From the NCBI GenBank assembly GCA_910577665.1, contig CAJTOJ010000001.1:310001-374000 (forward strand): a DNA stretch of 64,000 bases. Reading direction: 5' to 3'. The stretch is from an uncultured Acetatifactor sp. Lineage in GTDB: Bacteria > Bacillota > Clostridia > Lachnospirales > Lachnospiraceae. The position numbers and the translations under genes are program-made. The first letter of the stretch is position 1. The number at the start of each line of letters is the position of its first letter. The notes below the pieces were generated by a model that worked only from the letters and a program-made list of their open reading frames with translations, was not told the origin of the DNA and did not search any database. Of the stretch, positions 43,894 to 53,402 are shown in pieces.

Positions 43894-45090
43894 TTATCCC
43901 ACCAGACGCACCGTCTCCCTGGCAATGGCCAGCTCCTCGTTGGTAGGAATCACCATCACCGTAGTTTGGCTGTCCGGAGTAGAAATCACAATGTCCTGAC
44001 CGCGTCTGCCGTTGGCCTCTTGATCCAGTGCAATTCCCAGATATCCCAGATATTCACAGACAAAGGTGCGCACAATACCTGCGTTCTCCCCTACCCCTGC
44101 TGTAAAGCAGATCACATCCACGCCATTCATGGCCGCCACATAGGCCCCGATATATTTGGCTACCCGGTAACAGAATGTCTTCAGGGCACGGCTGGCATTG
44201 GCATCCCCTTTATGGTACCCGTCCTCCAGGTCGCGGAAATCAGAGGAAAGATTATCCGACAACCCCAGCACTCCCGATTTCTTGTTGAGCACAGACATGA
44301 CCTCATCAATGGTCTTCCCTTCCTTATGAGCCAGAAATTCCAGGATCGCCGGGTCAATATCGCCACAGCGGGTACCCATGATCAGCCCCTCCAGAGGGGT
44401 AAGCCCCATGGAAGTATCCACACACCTGCCATTCTTCACTGCAGAAATGCTGGCACCATTGCCCAGATGACACACTATGGTCTTCAAGTCCTCATAGTTC
44501 CTGCCAAGGACTTCGGCTGCCCTCCGGGATACGTAGGAATGGCTGGTGCCATGGAAACCATATCTTCTGATCTTATACTTTTCATAATACACAAAGGGGA
44601 GACCATACAGATATGCTTCCTCTGGCATGGTCTGGTGGAACGCCGTGTCAAACACCCCTACCATAGGGGTATTCGGCATCAGCTTCCTACAGGCGTTGAT
44701 TCCGATCAGGTTGGCCGGATTGTGCAAAGGGGCCAGGTCGTTACATTCCTCCACCGTCTGAAGCACCTCATCGGTAATGACCACGGACTGGGCGAATTTC
44801 TCCCCGCCATGTACCACCCTGTGTCCCACAGCACCGATCTCATCCAGACTCTTCACCACGCCGGTGGACGCATTGGTCAGCGCCTCTAACACCAGACGGA
44901 TGGCTTCTGTGTGATCCGGCATGGGAGTAACTGTCTTCTCCTTCTCCCCTCCCTCCGGGGCGTAGGTTATCATACTGCCGTCAATGCCGATTCTCTCACA
45001 GAGACCTTTTGCCAGACACCGCTCCGACTGCGAATCAATCAGCTGGAATTTCAAGGAAGAACTGCCACAATTAATCACCAATACTTTCAT
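43894..45090 (-). CDS. ackA: acetate kinase
   Basis: The 398-residue enzyme converts acetyl phosphate and ADP to acetate and ATP, the main ATP-yielding step of acetate fermentation. N-terminal phosphate loop MKVLVINCGSSSLKFQLID, catalytic VGVFDTAFHQTMP, RRYGFHGTSHSYV and NGVDVICFTAGVGENA are present. It follows pta by 75 bases, which hold a GCCGC-TTCG-GCGGC hairpin, so relative expression may be tuned there. Confidence 0.98.
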   Translation of the reverse strand: MKVLVINCGSSSLKFQLIDSQSERCLAKGLCERIGIDGSMITYAPEGGEKEKTVTPMPDHTEAIRLVLEALTNASTGVVKSLDEIGAVGHRVVHGGEKFAQSVVITDEVLQTVEECNDLAPLHNPANLIGINACRKLMPNTPMVGVFDTAFHQTMPEEAYLYGLPFVYYEKYKIRRYGFHGTSHSYVSRRAAEVLGRNYEDLKTIVCHLGNGASISAVKNGRCVDTSMGLTPLEGLIMGTRCGDIDPAILEFLAHKEGKTIDEVMSVLNKKSGVLGLSDNLSSDFRDLEDGYHKGDANASRALKTFCYRVAKYIGAYVAAMNGVDVICFTAGVGENAGIVRTFVCEYLGYLGIALDQEANGRRGQDIVISTPDSQTTVMVIPTNEELAIARETVRLVG

Positions 45091-45165
45091 CTCTTCTGAT
45101 TCCTTTCTAACTTATCTCATACTTTCTGTCATGCCGCTTCGGCGGCACAAACAAATAGAACATCT

Positions 45166-46167
45166 TCAAACAAGCTGTGCCTGCACCGCTGTCAGCGCCA
45201 CCACACCTACAATGTCCTGCCAGGAACAGCCTCTGGACAGATCATTTACAGGCTTTGCAATGCCCTGGAGCATAGGGCCGTAGGCCTCGGCACCTCCCAG
45301 GCGCTGTACCAGCTTATATCCGATATTGCCTGCATCCAGATTGGGGAAGATGAGTACATTGGCCCTGCCCCCCACACAGCTTCCAGGTGCTTTGGACTTG
45401 GCCACGCCAGGTACCAGGGCTGCGTCCAGCTGTAATTCCCCGTCCAGGGTCAGATGGGGGTATTGTTCATGGGCAAGCCTGGTGGCTTCCACCACCTTGT
45501 CCACCATCTCATGCTTGGCACTTCCCTTGGTGGAATGGCTCAGCATGGCGATCACAGGCTTCGGTCCGATCAGGGACTTGAAGCTTCTGGCAGAAGATTC
45601 TGCAATGGCTGCCAGTTCCTCTGCAGTGGGATCCTGGTTCAGTCCGCAGTCTGCAAACAGGAATGTACCATCCTCCCCCTGATCCTTGAACTGCGTGTCC
45701 ATCACAAAAAAGGCCGACACCAGCTTCACCCCGGGAGCCGTCTTTAGGATCTGAAGGGCTGGCCGCAAGGTATCTGCAGTGGAATGGCAGGCTCCGGCTA
45801 CCATTCCGTCTGCATGCCCTGCCTTCACCATCACGATGCCGAAGGTCAGGTAATCCTTTAACAGGATCTCCCTTGCTTTCTCCGGAGTCATCCCCTTGGC
45901 CTTCCTGGTCTCATACAACAGGTTCACGTACTCTTCCAGTCTGGGGGTCTGTGCGGGATTGATCACCGTCAGGTCAGAGAGGTCCACCTCCAGCCAGCTG
46001 GCACCGTCCATGATCTTTTCTTCATTGCCGATCATGATGATGTCCGCAATTTTCTCCTCCATGATCTTCGCCGCTGCCAGCAATGTCCGCTTATCCGTGG
46101 ATTCCGGCAACACGATTGTCTTCTTATCGATCCTCGCCCTCTCCTTGATCAGATCAATATATGACAT
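45166..46167 (-). CDS. pta: phosphate acetyltransferase
   Basis: The 333-residue enzyme converts acetyl-CoA to acetyl phosphate. It is the short (Firmicute-type) form with KTIVLPESTDKRTLLAA at the N-terminus, MVAGACHSTADTLRPALQIL, and PNLDAGNIGYKLVQRLGGA at the C-terminus. The start MSYIDLIKE follows AAAGGAGAAGGG. It forms an operon with ackA. A promoter and a cre-like box lie upstream. Confidence 0.97.
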   Translation of the reverse strand: MSYIDLIKERARIDKKTIVLPESTDKRTLLAAAKIMEEKIADIIMIGNEEKIMDGASWLEVDLSDLTVINPAQTPRLEEYVNLLYETRKAKGMTPEKAREILLKDYLTFGIVMVKAGHADGMVAGACHSTADTLRPALQILKTAPGVKLVSAFFVMDTQFKDQGEDGTFLFADCGLNQDPTAEELAAIAESSARSFKSLIGPKPVIAMLSHSTKGSAKHEMVDKVVEATRLAHEQYPHLTLDGELQLDAALVPGVAKSKAPGSCVGGRANVLIFPNLDAGNIGYKLVQRLGGAEAYGPMLQGIAKPVNDLSRGCSWQDIVGVVALTAVQAQLV

Positions 46168-46306
46168 ATCCCTTCTCCTTTCCGGCAGCTTCCCTGCCAT
46201 CCCCATTTTTGTGATACATTTCCGGCTATTTTTGCTTAATATCCATACAATTTGGATATCTCATGCCTTTTCACCGAACTTTTGCTTAACAAATCACGTT
46301 TTTTAT

Positions 46307-46335
46307 ATTATACTAGATATAGGGACAAGACACAA
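46307..46335 (-). promoter_or_regulatory. promoter of pta-ackA
   Basis: On the minus strand TTGTGT (46330-46335) and TATAAT (46307-46312) are 17 bases apart, leaving a leader of about 130 bases that contains ATATCC/GGATAT (46236-46256) as a small dyad. Confidence 0.65.
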
Positions 46336-46415
46336 GAAGAAGATATGCGTTAATTTGTATATTTTTCAGTACACCGCCTGTTTCCCTTATTTGTTTTTTC
46401 CGATATTTCAGCGTA

Positions 46416-46429
46416 TGTAAACGCTTTCA
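46416..46429. promoter_or_regulatory. cre-like box (catabolite responsive element)
   Basis: TGTAAACGCTTTCA fits the Bacillus cre consensus (TGnAAnCGnnnnCA). It lies about 80 bases upstream of the pta -35 box and overlaps a weak TATGTA -10 candidate on the plus strand (46414-46419, -35 TTGTTT at 46391) that could serve tmcAL. CcpA could activate pta from here, as known for Bacillus pta and ackA, or repress tmcAL. The remainder of 46168-46590 is AT-rich and otherwise unassigned. Confidence 0.65.
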
Positions 46430-46590
46430 GTGTCTGTTATTTTTTTCACATGAGTCCTTTTCATTTATTAACGTTATTACGTCATACAGAATCTATGTCC
46501 CACACAGAAGAAAAAGCCAGGTATCTCCCTGTACCACAGGGCTTCCCAAAAGGCACGGCCGTTTAGACTGTAGAAAGGCATGGTAGAACT

Positions 46591-47838
46591 ATGAAGGTAA
46601 ACGGAATCATCGCAGAGTACAATCCATTTCACAACGGGCACAGATACCAACTCATTGTTTCCAAGGCGCGCACCGGAGCTGACTTTACCATTGTGGCCAT
46701 GAGTGGTAATTTCGTCCAGAGAGGTGCTCCTGCCTTGCTGGCCAAGCACAAACGTGCCAGGATGGCCCTGGCCGGAGGGGCAGACCTGGTGCTGGAGATT
46801 CCTTTCCTGTGTGCAACTGCCAGTGCCGAATACTTTGCCAACGGAGGAGTCGCCCTCTTAGACCGGCTGGGTGTGGTAACGGATCTGTGCTTTGGCAGCG
46901 AATGTGATGATATCCGTATGCTGGGGCAGATCGCAGATATCCTGCTTCGGGAGCCGGAGGATTATCTTGTAACACTGAAACAGTACCTCAAGCAGGGATA
47001 TTCCTACCCCTCTGCCCGGAACTGGGCACTGTTCCAGCATTATCCTGCCCTTGAGGCGCAGCGGGAACTGCTCACTTCCCCCAACAATATCCTGGCCATC
47101 GAATATATCAAGGCCCTCATACGCCGGGGCAGCCAGCTGAATCCTGTAGCCATCCGCCGGAAAGGTGCCGGCTACCATGACAGCAATCTGGACAGACGCC
47201 CGGAAGAGACCTATTGCTCTGCCCTGGCCATCCGGCAGGCTCTCTACTCTGGCAGTGACTGGGATTTTCTGAAGAAAAACATGCCTGACACCGCTGCCGC
47301 CATTCTCTGCGAAGAGCTGGCCAGGAAAACCACCATCCGCAGCAATGATTTTTCGGACATACTTTATTATAAGCTGATCTCCGGGCAGGAGGAAGGTTAT
47401 GAGAAATACCTGGATGTCTCACCGGATCTGTCTGACCGGATCAGGAAACGGCTGAACGAATATTCCAGCTATGAGAGCTTCTGTGATCTGCTGAAGACAA
47501 AAGACATGACCCACACCCGGATCAGCCGCTGCCTGCTACATATTCTGCTGGATATCAAGACCAAAGACATGGAGTCTGCCAGAGAGCTGGACTATGCCCC
47601 TTATGCCCGGGTGCTTGGGTTCCGCAAGTCTGCCACTCCGCTTTTGAACCTGATCAAGGCCTGCTCTTCCATTCCCCTGATAACCAAGCTTGCTGATGCC
47701 GAGAAACAGCTCACTCCCAGAAGTTTTGCCCTGCTGAAACAGGATATCCTGGTAAGCCAGCTCTACAGTGGCATCGCCACCCGCACGGAAATAGGCATCC
47801 CTGCCAGCGAATATACCATTCCCCTGGTAATCCTCTGA
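46591..47838 (+). CDS. tmcAL: tRNA(Met) cytidine acetate ligase TmcAL (YlbM family)
   Basis: The 415-residue enzyme adds an acetyl group, from acetate and ATP, to the wobble cytidine of elongator tRNA-Met. N-terminal nucleotidyltransferase motif AEYNPFHNGHRYQL (HxGH) and MSGNFVQRGAPALLAKH are present, as is RRKGAGYHDSNL in the C-terminal half. It is one of the few plus-strand genes here, divergent from pta-ackA, which produce its substrate acetate. The ribosome site is weak (AAAGG about 12 bases away). Confidence 0.93.
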   Translation: MKVNGIIAEYNPFHNGHRYQLIVSKARTGADFTIVAMSGNFVQRGAPALLAKHKRARMALAGGADLVLEIPFLCATASAEYFANGGVALLDRLGVVTDLCFGSECDDIRMLGQIADILLREPEDYLVTLKQYLKQGYSYPSARNWALFQHYPALEAQRELLTSPNNILAIEYIKALIRRGSQLNPVAIRRKGAGYHDSNLDRRPEETYCSALAIRQALYSGSDWDFLKKNMPDTAAAILCEELARKTTIRSNDFSDILYYKLISGQEEGYEKYLDVSPDLSDRIRKRLNEYSSYESFCDLLKTKDMTHTRISRCLLHILLDIKTKDMESARELDYAPYARVLGFRKSATPLLNLIKACSSIPLITKLADAEKQLTPRSFALLKQDILVSQLYSGIATRTEIGIPASEYTIPLVIL

Positions 47839-47853
47839 CTTCTACCCCAAATC

Positions 47854-47908
47854 CAATGCCCCAGGAGACACCCCGACCTATTACGGCCGGTTGTTTCCTG
47901 GGGCATTG
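47854..47908 (+). terminator. long hairpin between convergent tmcAL and the PFL-family gene
   Basis: CAATGCCCCAGGA (47854-47866) pairs perfectly with TCCTGGGGCATTG (47896-47908), a 13-bp GC-rich stem with a 29-base loop. The T-run is weak on both strands. Position between convergent stops suggests a shared terminator. Confidence 0.6.
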
Positions 47909-47933
47909 CCTAACATCCTTATGATTCCATAAC

Positions 47934-49298
47934 TCAATTCTTGAAGCTGTGTATGGGGGCAGGAATCCTGCCTCCCCTGTTTACAAAGGCTTCACAGGAA
48001 AAGGGATTTACCGGCATGATAGGCGCATAGCCTAAAAGGCCTCCAAATTCCACAGTCTCCCCCACCCCTTTTCCTATGACAGGGACAATGCGGACAGCGG
48101 TGGTCTTCTGGTTCACCATACCAATCGCCATCTCATCCGCAATGATACCTGCAATGGTGGTGGCCCTGGTATCCCCCGGTATGGCAATCATGTCAAGGCC
48201 TACAGAGCACACGCAGGTCATGGCTTCCAGCTTCTCCAGGGTCAGGGCACCTGCCCGCACGGCATCAATCATACCCTGATCTTCACTCACCGGGATAAAG
48301 GCCCCGCTCAGGCCCCCCACATAGGAGGAAGCCATGACCCCTCCCTTCTTCACCTGGTCATTCAGAAGTGCCAGCGCTGCAGTGGTGCCAGGTGCGCCTG
48401 CATACTCCAGGCCCATCTCACACAGGATATCCGCCACGCTGTCTCCTATGGCCGGTGTAGGCGCCAGGGACAGATCTACGATTCCAAAGGGCACCTGCAA
48501 CATCTTGGAAGCTCCCTTGGCCACAAGCTGTCCTACCCTGGTTACTTTGAAAGCTGTCTTCTTTATGGTCTCGCACAGAACTTCAAAGCTCTCCCCCCGT
48601 ACCTTCTCCAGGGCAGTTTTCACCACCCCTGGTCCGCTGACTCCCACATTAATGATCTTGTCCGCCTCCGTTACGCCGTGGAATGCCCCTGCCATAAATG
48701 GATTGTCATCTGGTGCATTGCAGAATACCACCAGCTTTGCACATCCCAGGGAATCATTTTCCCTGGTATACTCTGCCGTCTCCCTAATGATCTCCCCCAT
48801 GAGACGTACCGCATCCATATTGATGCCTGTCTTGGTGGAACCCAGATTCACAGAACTACAGACCCTCTCCGTCACCGACAGAGCCAGGGGAATAGAGCGG
48901 ATCAGCAGTTCCTCCGCCGGGGTCATACCCTTATTCACCAGGGCGGAATACCCTCCGATGAAATTCACTCCCACTTCCCTGGCCACCCTGTCCAGGGTTC
49001 TGGCAATGGATACATAGTCTTCCACCGTCCGGCAGGCTGCACCTCCCACCAGGGCCACAGGTGTCACTGCAATACGTTTGTTTACAATCGGCACGCCAAA
49101 TTCCTTTGAGATCGCCTCACCGGTTTTCACCAGGTCTTTTGCCGCTTCTTTTATTTTCGAATAAATCTTGTCATTCAAGCGCCCAAGATCAGAATCCACA
49201 CAGTCCAGAAGACTGATACCCAATGTAATGGTGCGTACATCCAGGTTCTCCTTCTCTATCATATTGTTGGTCTCTGTCACTTCATATATATTGATCAT
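47934..49298 (-). CDS. PFL family protein (UPF0210/DUF711)
   Basis: The 454-residue protein is typical of the UPF0210 family: GISLLDCVDSDLGRLNDKIY, VNFIGGYSALVNKGMTPAEE, SLAPTPAIGDSVADILCEMG, and the end GGRIPAPIHSFKN. Structures show a pyruvate-formate-lyase-like fold, but it lacks an evident glycyl radical motif and its reaction is unknown. The ACT-domain gene lies 98 bases upstream on the same strand; the two occur together widely, which suggests a functional unit. Confidence 0.92.
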   Translation of the reverse strand: MINIYEVTETNNMIEKENLDVRTITLGISLLDCVDSDLGRLNDKIYSKIKEAAKDLVKTGEAISKEFGVPIVNKRIAVTPVALVGGAACRTVEDYVSIARTLDRVAREVGVNFIGGYSALVNKGMTPAEELLIRSIPLALSVTERVCSSVNLGSTKTGINMDAVRLMGEIIRETAEYTRENDSLGCAKLVVFCNAPDDNPFMAGAFHGVTEADKIINVGVSGPGVVKTALEKVRGESFEVLCETIKKTAFKVTRVGQLVAKGASKMLQVPFGIVDLSLAPTPAIGDSVADILCEMGLEYAGAPGTTAALALLNDQVKKGGVMASSYVGGLSGAFIPVSEDQGMIDAVRAGALTLEKLEAMTCVCSVGLDMIAIPGDTRATTIAGIIADEMAIGMVNQKTTAVRIVPVIGKGVGETVEFGGLLGYAPIMPVNPFSCEAFVNRGGRIPAPIHSFKN

Positions 49299-49396
49299 AG
49301 ATCCTCCCTATACGGACTTTCCACCATCCAGCCAAAAACCGCCACGGGATCTGTCATTTCCCATGACCTTCCCATTGCTTTCAACTTACCGCCTCA

Positions 49397-49669
49397 TCAG
49401 ATCCGATGCATCATGTCGAAGATCTCTTCCTTCTGACATTTGATAACCACACCGATCTCCTCCCCCAGGGCCGCCAGCTCATCTGTCATATCCCCGAATG
49501 CTTTCTTTGTGCGGTTGGTATCTACGATCATCATCATATTAAAGTAATCCTGCACAATGGTCTGGGAAATATCCAGGATGTTGATGCCATTGTCTGCCAG
49601 ATATGTACAAACCCTGGCAATGATACCCACGGTGTCTTTTCCCACTACTGTGATAACTGTCTTCTTCAT
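49397..49669 (-). CDS. ACT domain protein (UPF0237)
   Basis: The 90-residue protein is one ACT domain (VITVVGKDTVGIIARVCTYL, then ISQTIVQDYFNMMMIVD). It probably binds a small ligand such as an amino acid and regulates a partner, most likely the adjacent UPF0210 protein. GGAGAGAAAGG precedes the ATG. Confidence 0.92.
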   Translation of the reverse strand: MKKTVITVVGKDTVGIIARVCTYLADNGINILDISQTIVQDYFNMMMIVDTNRTKKAFGDMTDELAALGEEIGVVIKCQKEEIFDMMHRI

Positions 49670-49768
49670 CTGCTTTTTCCTTTCTCTCCTTCTTTACCCT
49701 ATCCCATATCCTGCCCTGAACCAGTATGCCTACACATTCCCATTCTGCGCCATTTGAAGAACCGTGCA

Positions 49769-50569
49769 CTACGCTATCTCTATGGCAGGACTCACCTCAC
49801 TGCGCCTGGCCACCCGGATGTCAAAATCGGAAGCCTTATACGGTGTATCCCCCTGGTTGATCTCCATCCGCACGGATTCAAAAGCCAGCTCCGGCAGATT
49901 ATTCTCCTTGCTCAGATGTCCCAGAAACACTGCCTTCAGTCCATCGTGCAGGATCCTGCACAGAAGCCTGCCAGAATTCTCATTGGACAGATGCCCTCTC
50001 TCCCCCAGGATACGCTGCTTCAGATAGTACGGATAAGGTCCTACCTGGAGCATATTCACATCGTGGTTGGCCTCCAGCAGAAGGGCATCCATCCCCTTGA
50101 GGCATTCCACCGTATAGTCGTTGTACACCCCAAGATCTGTGCACACAGCTACCCGCCTGGAGCCGTAAGAGATCCTGTATCCCACAGGCTGGGCTGCATC
50201 ATGGGAGATCCGCATGGGATTGATGGTCAGATCCTTGATAATCAGCTTTCGGTCCTCCTGCACCTGGTGATACAGCTCTTCCTCAACCTTCCCAAGCTGT
50301 GCACAGGACTTCATGGCTTTTATGGTACCTGCTGTGGCATAAATGGGAATCCCGTATTTGCGCACCAGTGCTCCCAGTCCGCTGATATGATCCGAATGCT
50401 CGTGTGTAATCAGGATCCCGTCAATGTCCCTGCCTGTCAGTCCAAGCTGTGCCAGTCCGCTCTCCGTCCGCTTTCCACTGATCCCCACATCCACCAGCAG
50501 GTGTGTGGCATCCGATCCCACATAGATACAGTTTCCACTGCTTCCGCTTGCAATACTACATAATCTCAT
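49769..50569 (-). CDS. MBL-fold metallohydrolase (WalJ/YycJ type)
   Basis: The 266-residue protein has the metal site THEHSDHISGL, an early GSSGNCIYVGSD segment typical of the YycJ/WalJ branch, and HLSNENSG plus GHLSKENN near the end. Relatives are nucleases or cell-wall and DNA-linked hydrolases. Its ATG overlaps the last base of the FtsA-like gene's stop codon (ATGTGATG), so the two are coupled. The WalRK genes that often neighbour it are absent. Confidence 0.88.
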   Translation of the reverse strand: MRLCSIASGSSGNCIYVGSDATHLLVDVGISGKRTESGLAQLGLTGRDIDGILITHEHSDHISGLGALVRKYGIPIYATAGTIKAMKSCAQLGKVEEELYHQVQEDRKLIIKDLTINPMRISHDAAQPVGYRISYGSRRVAVCTDLGVYNDYTVECLKGMDALLLEANHDVNMLQVGPYPYYLKQRILGERGHLSNENSGRLLCRILHDGLKAVFLGHLSKENNLPELAFESVRMEINQGDTPYKASDFDIRVARRSEVSPAIEIA

Positions 50570-52731
50570 CACATTTTCTCATTTCTGTTCTTCCAATAGA
50601 TTTCTATGACATCTCCACTTTTCAAGGACTCCATATAACCGGCCTGCCGACCATTCAGTTGTGTGACAATATCCCGGCCTGCAGGATCATTCAAATCAAA
50701 TGCAATGAAAGAAAAGACATCCACAAATATGTAACTGTTCTTCCCTGTAAGAAGTACGGTCTGGCCGTTTACAGTCACTGGCAGTGTCACATCGCCTTCC
50801 GTTGTTTTGGAACCATTTCCCGGCTCCTTTTCTTCCAGGGATTTTGTTCCAGGCATGGTTCCATCTTCCCCAGTAAGCATTTCTGCTGCCTTTCCCTGTC
50901 CGTCCCTGCCCTCTTCCCCGCTCCCTGCTTTCGGAGCTTCCTCATAGTTCTCTTCTGCCAACTCCTCATAGGCAGGTTCCCCATGTATATCCCAGTCCAG
51001 TGTAAAGTTCTCATAGACTCTGGTCCCTGGCATGGCAGGGGTATCATTCACCAGGATCTTCCCGCCCAGAGGTACGTCCATGAACTCGGCAATCTCCTCC
51101 ACTGTGTAAAAATTCTGGATCTGGATCTGGTCTCCCTCCCTTATGGCGTAAAACTCGTTTTCCAGCACTTCATTTACAAACGCGGTCTTTGGCAGGTCGA
51201 TCTTAGTGCCGTTTACCACCACATGCAGTCTCTGGGACAGCTCACCCAGCTTCCCCAGTTCCAGGGAAGCCCTCTCCCCCACAGTGGAGGAAAGCACTTC
51301 AATATGGTCACCATTATGTATCTGGGTATAGATGTCTGCCGCCTGGCCATTCACCCGGATCACCGCAGCTTCCCCCTGCTGTCCCCGCACCATGCGGCTC
51401 TTCCCGTTTACCTGGAAGGTCAGTGCCTGTCCCCGCCTGGGGAAGAGTTCCTCATTGGGGAAACTGCACTGTAAGGCAGCATCAGCTACAGACAATCTTC
51501 CATTGTCATATAGTTTCATTCGTTTCCCGTTGAATTCCACAAATATAAAATTATTCCCCTGTTCATAGTAGCTTAAGCATATGCCAATGGGTGTCACCAT
51601 CATGGAATCCCTGCGGGGATTCTCAATCTCAAACTGGATATTCTGCATGACCTCCTGGCCTCTTACCGCTACCCGCTCTTTTAGGATTCCCAGTTCGCTG
51701 GCCAGTCTCTCCGTGTAGCCGGGTACCATTCCGCCTCCCCCCACCACAAACACGGCGCTCACTGCCTTGTCACCATTCAGTTCCCGGATGCATTCAGCCA
51801 CCAGGGCTGTCATCTCCTGCACCTTTCCGGCCAGGACTTCTTCCACCTCTTCGGCGGTGATGGTCTGGGTCAGCCCCATGATGTCCTGGTATTCCACGCT
51901 CTCCCGGTTTCCAGCCTGCTGCTTGATCCGCTCTGCTGTGTCAAAATCTACCAGACAATGTTGTACCAGGATATCTGTAAGGCTGTCCCCTGCCACAGGG
52001 ATCATACCATAGGCCGTGATGGTCCCCTCCTTGGTGATAGAGATATCGCTGGTTCCAGCTCCCACATCCACCAGTGCCATATTCAGCATGCGGAATCTCT
52101 CCGGGATAGCCACCTGGATGGCAGCGATGGGTTCCAGGGTCATATTAGCCACATGCAGCCCCACCAGTTCCACTGCCTTATACAGTCCGTCTACCACATC
52201 CTCCGGCAGAAAGGTGGCGATCAGATCCACTGACATGACCCGCACCTTATGCCCCACCAGGTTGCCTATCTGATAACCATTCATGTAATAGCGCATACAC
52301 GTATATCCTACGCAGTAAAATTTCATATCCAGGTCATTGCTCCCCTGGAATTCCTCATAGGCCTGCTCGATCCCCAGGGTGGAAAGGGAGTAGACATCTT
52401 CTTCCGTGACCTCGTGGTCTTCCTCAAATTCCTGTTCTGCATGGGTAGTGACAGTGCGCAGCACCCGTCCTGCTGCCGCAATGCATACCTCCGTCAGTTC
52501 CCGGCCCAGATCCTCCTCCAGCTGCTCCTTCACTGCCTGGATGGTCTGTCCTACCTTCACAATGTCATGGATCTGCCCATCCAGCATGGCCCTGGTCTCA
52601 TGCTCCCTGACCCGCTGGGCCAGAACGTGAAACTTTTTATCGCTCAGGTACCCAACCGTCCCCACAATGCTCCTGGTACCAATGTCCAGTCCAAATACCA
52701 GTTGTCCCTGTCCTTCCTTTACTCCTGCCAT
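50569..52731 (-). CDS. FtsA-like actin-fold protein with long C-terminal extension
   Basis: Of 720 residues, the first ~400 form an FtsA/PilM-like actin fold: phosphate 1 FGLDIGTRSIVGTVGY, phosphate 2 MALVDVGAGTSDISI and adenosine motif VFVVGGGGMVPGYTERL. FtsA itself is ~420 residues. The extra ~300 include a copy of repeated beta-rich units (LTFQVNGKSRMVRGQQGEAA; VTVNGQTVLLTGKNSYIFVD) and an acidic low-complexity linker (EELAEENYEEAPKAGSGEEG). No C-terminal membrane amphipathic helix typical of FtsA is evident. It lies between coaE and the MBL gene, not with ftsZ. Confidence 0.75.
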   Translation of the reverse strand: MAGVKEGQGQLVFGLDIGTRSIVGTVGYLSDKKFHVLAQRVREHETRAMLDGQIHDIVKVGQTIQAVKEQLEEDLGRELTEVCIAAAGRVLRTVTTHAEQEFEEDHEVTEEDVYSLSTLGIEQAYEEFQGSNDLDMKFYCVGYTCMRYYMNGYQIGNLVGHKVRVMSVDLIATFLPEDVVDGLYKAVELVGLHVANMTLEPIAAIQVAIPERFRMLNMALVDVGAGTSDISITKEGTITAYGMIPVAGDSLTDILVQHCLVDFDTAERIKQQAGNRESVEYQDIMGLTQTITAEEVEEVLAGKVQEMTALVAECIRELNGDKAVSAVFVVGGGGMVPGYTERLASELGILKERVAVRGQEVMQNIQFEIENPRRDSMMVTPIGICLSYYEQGNNFIFVEFNGKRMKLYDNGRLSVADAALQCSFPNEELFPRRGQALTFQVNGKSRMVRGQQGEAAVIRVNGQAADIYTQIHNGDHIEVLSSTVGERASLELGKLGELSQRLHVVVNGTKIDLPKTAFVNEVLENEFYAIREGDQIQIQNFYTVEEIAEFMDVPLGGKILVNDTPAMPGTRVYENFTLDWDIHGEPAYEELAEENYEEAPKAGSGEEGRDGQGKAAEMLTGEDGTMPGTKSLEEKEPGNGSKTTEGDVTLPVTVNGQTVLLTGKNSYIFVDVFSFIAFDLNDPAGRDIVTQLNGRQAGYMESLKSGDVIEIYWKNRNEKM

Positions 52732-53321
52732 GTAAAAGCCTCCAGTTTCCTATCTATTTGCCCAAAACTTTCCTCCAGGGATGCGCTGTTGTCTATCACA
52801 AAATCGCAGTTTGCCCGGAACATCTCATCTGATAACTGGCTGGACATGATCCGTGCAATCTTCTCCTGGTCATACCCCCGCTTCTTCAGTCTGTCCCGCC
52901 TGACTTCCTCATCTGCATAGATATACCACATCTCATCCACCAGATCCCGGTATCCGCACTCGATCAGGAGTGCGGCCTCCACGAAGAAAAGCCCAACGTC
53001 CCCTTTCTCCCTGGCCGTTTCCAGTCGCTCCAGCAGAAAATCCTTCACGGCCGGATGGATCATCCCGTTCACCTGCCCCAAAAGCTCTGGATCTGCAAAT
53101 ATTTTATCTGCCATGCGTCCCTTGTGAATCTGTCCGTCCCGGTCCAGGACTTCTTCTCCCAGAAGACCCACCAGTGCATCAAAGCACGCCGTCCCTGGCT
53201 GCTTCACCAGATGCGCCACTTCATCTGCCAGATAGATTTCACAAGGATAATGCTCTCTGATGTATTCCAGGATCCTGGATTTCCCGGCTCCCACCCCTCC
53301 GGTCACACCTATGAATTTCAT
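52719..53321 (-). CDS. coaE: dephospho-CoA kinase
   Basis: The 200-residue kinase performs the last step of coenzyme A synthesis. Walker A GVTGGVGAGKSRIL is at the N-terminus, with LADEVAHLV and the LID region VRRDRLKKRGYDQEKIARIM. It overlaps the FtsA-like gene by 13 bases and follows polA by 81 bases, the common Firmicute polA-coaE order. Confidence 0.96.
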   Translation of the reverse strand: MKFIGVTGGVGAGKSRILEYIREHYPCEIYLADEVAHLVKQPGTACFDALVGLLGEEVLDRDGQIHKGRMADKIFADPELLGQVNGMIHPAVKDFLLERLETAREKGDVGLFFVEAALLIECGYRDLVDEMWYIYADEEVRRDRLKKRGYDQEKIARIMSSQLSDEMFRANCDFVIDNSASLEESFGQIDRKLEAFTWQE

Positions 53322-53402
53322 CCCTGTACCCCCTTACGCACGCATAACAATCCATAGTTGCTCTATGATGCATTTTTTTTCTAAAAACCACAAAATTGCA
53401 GG

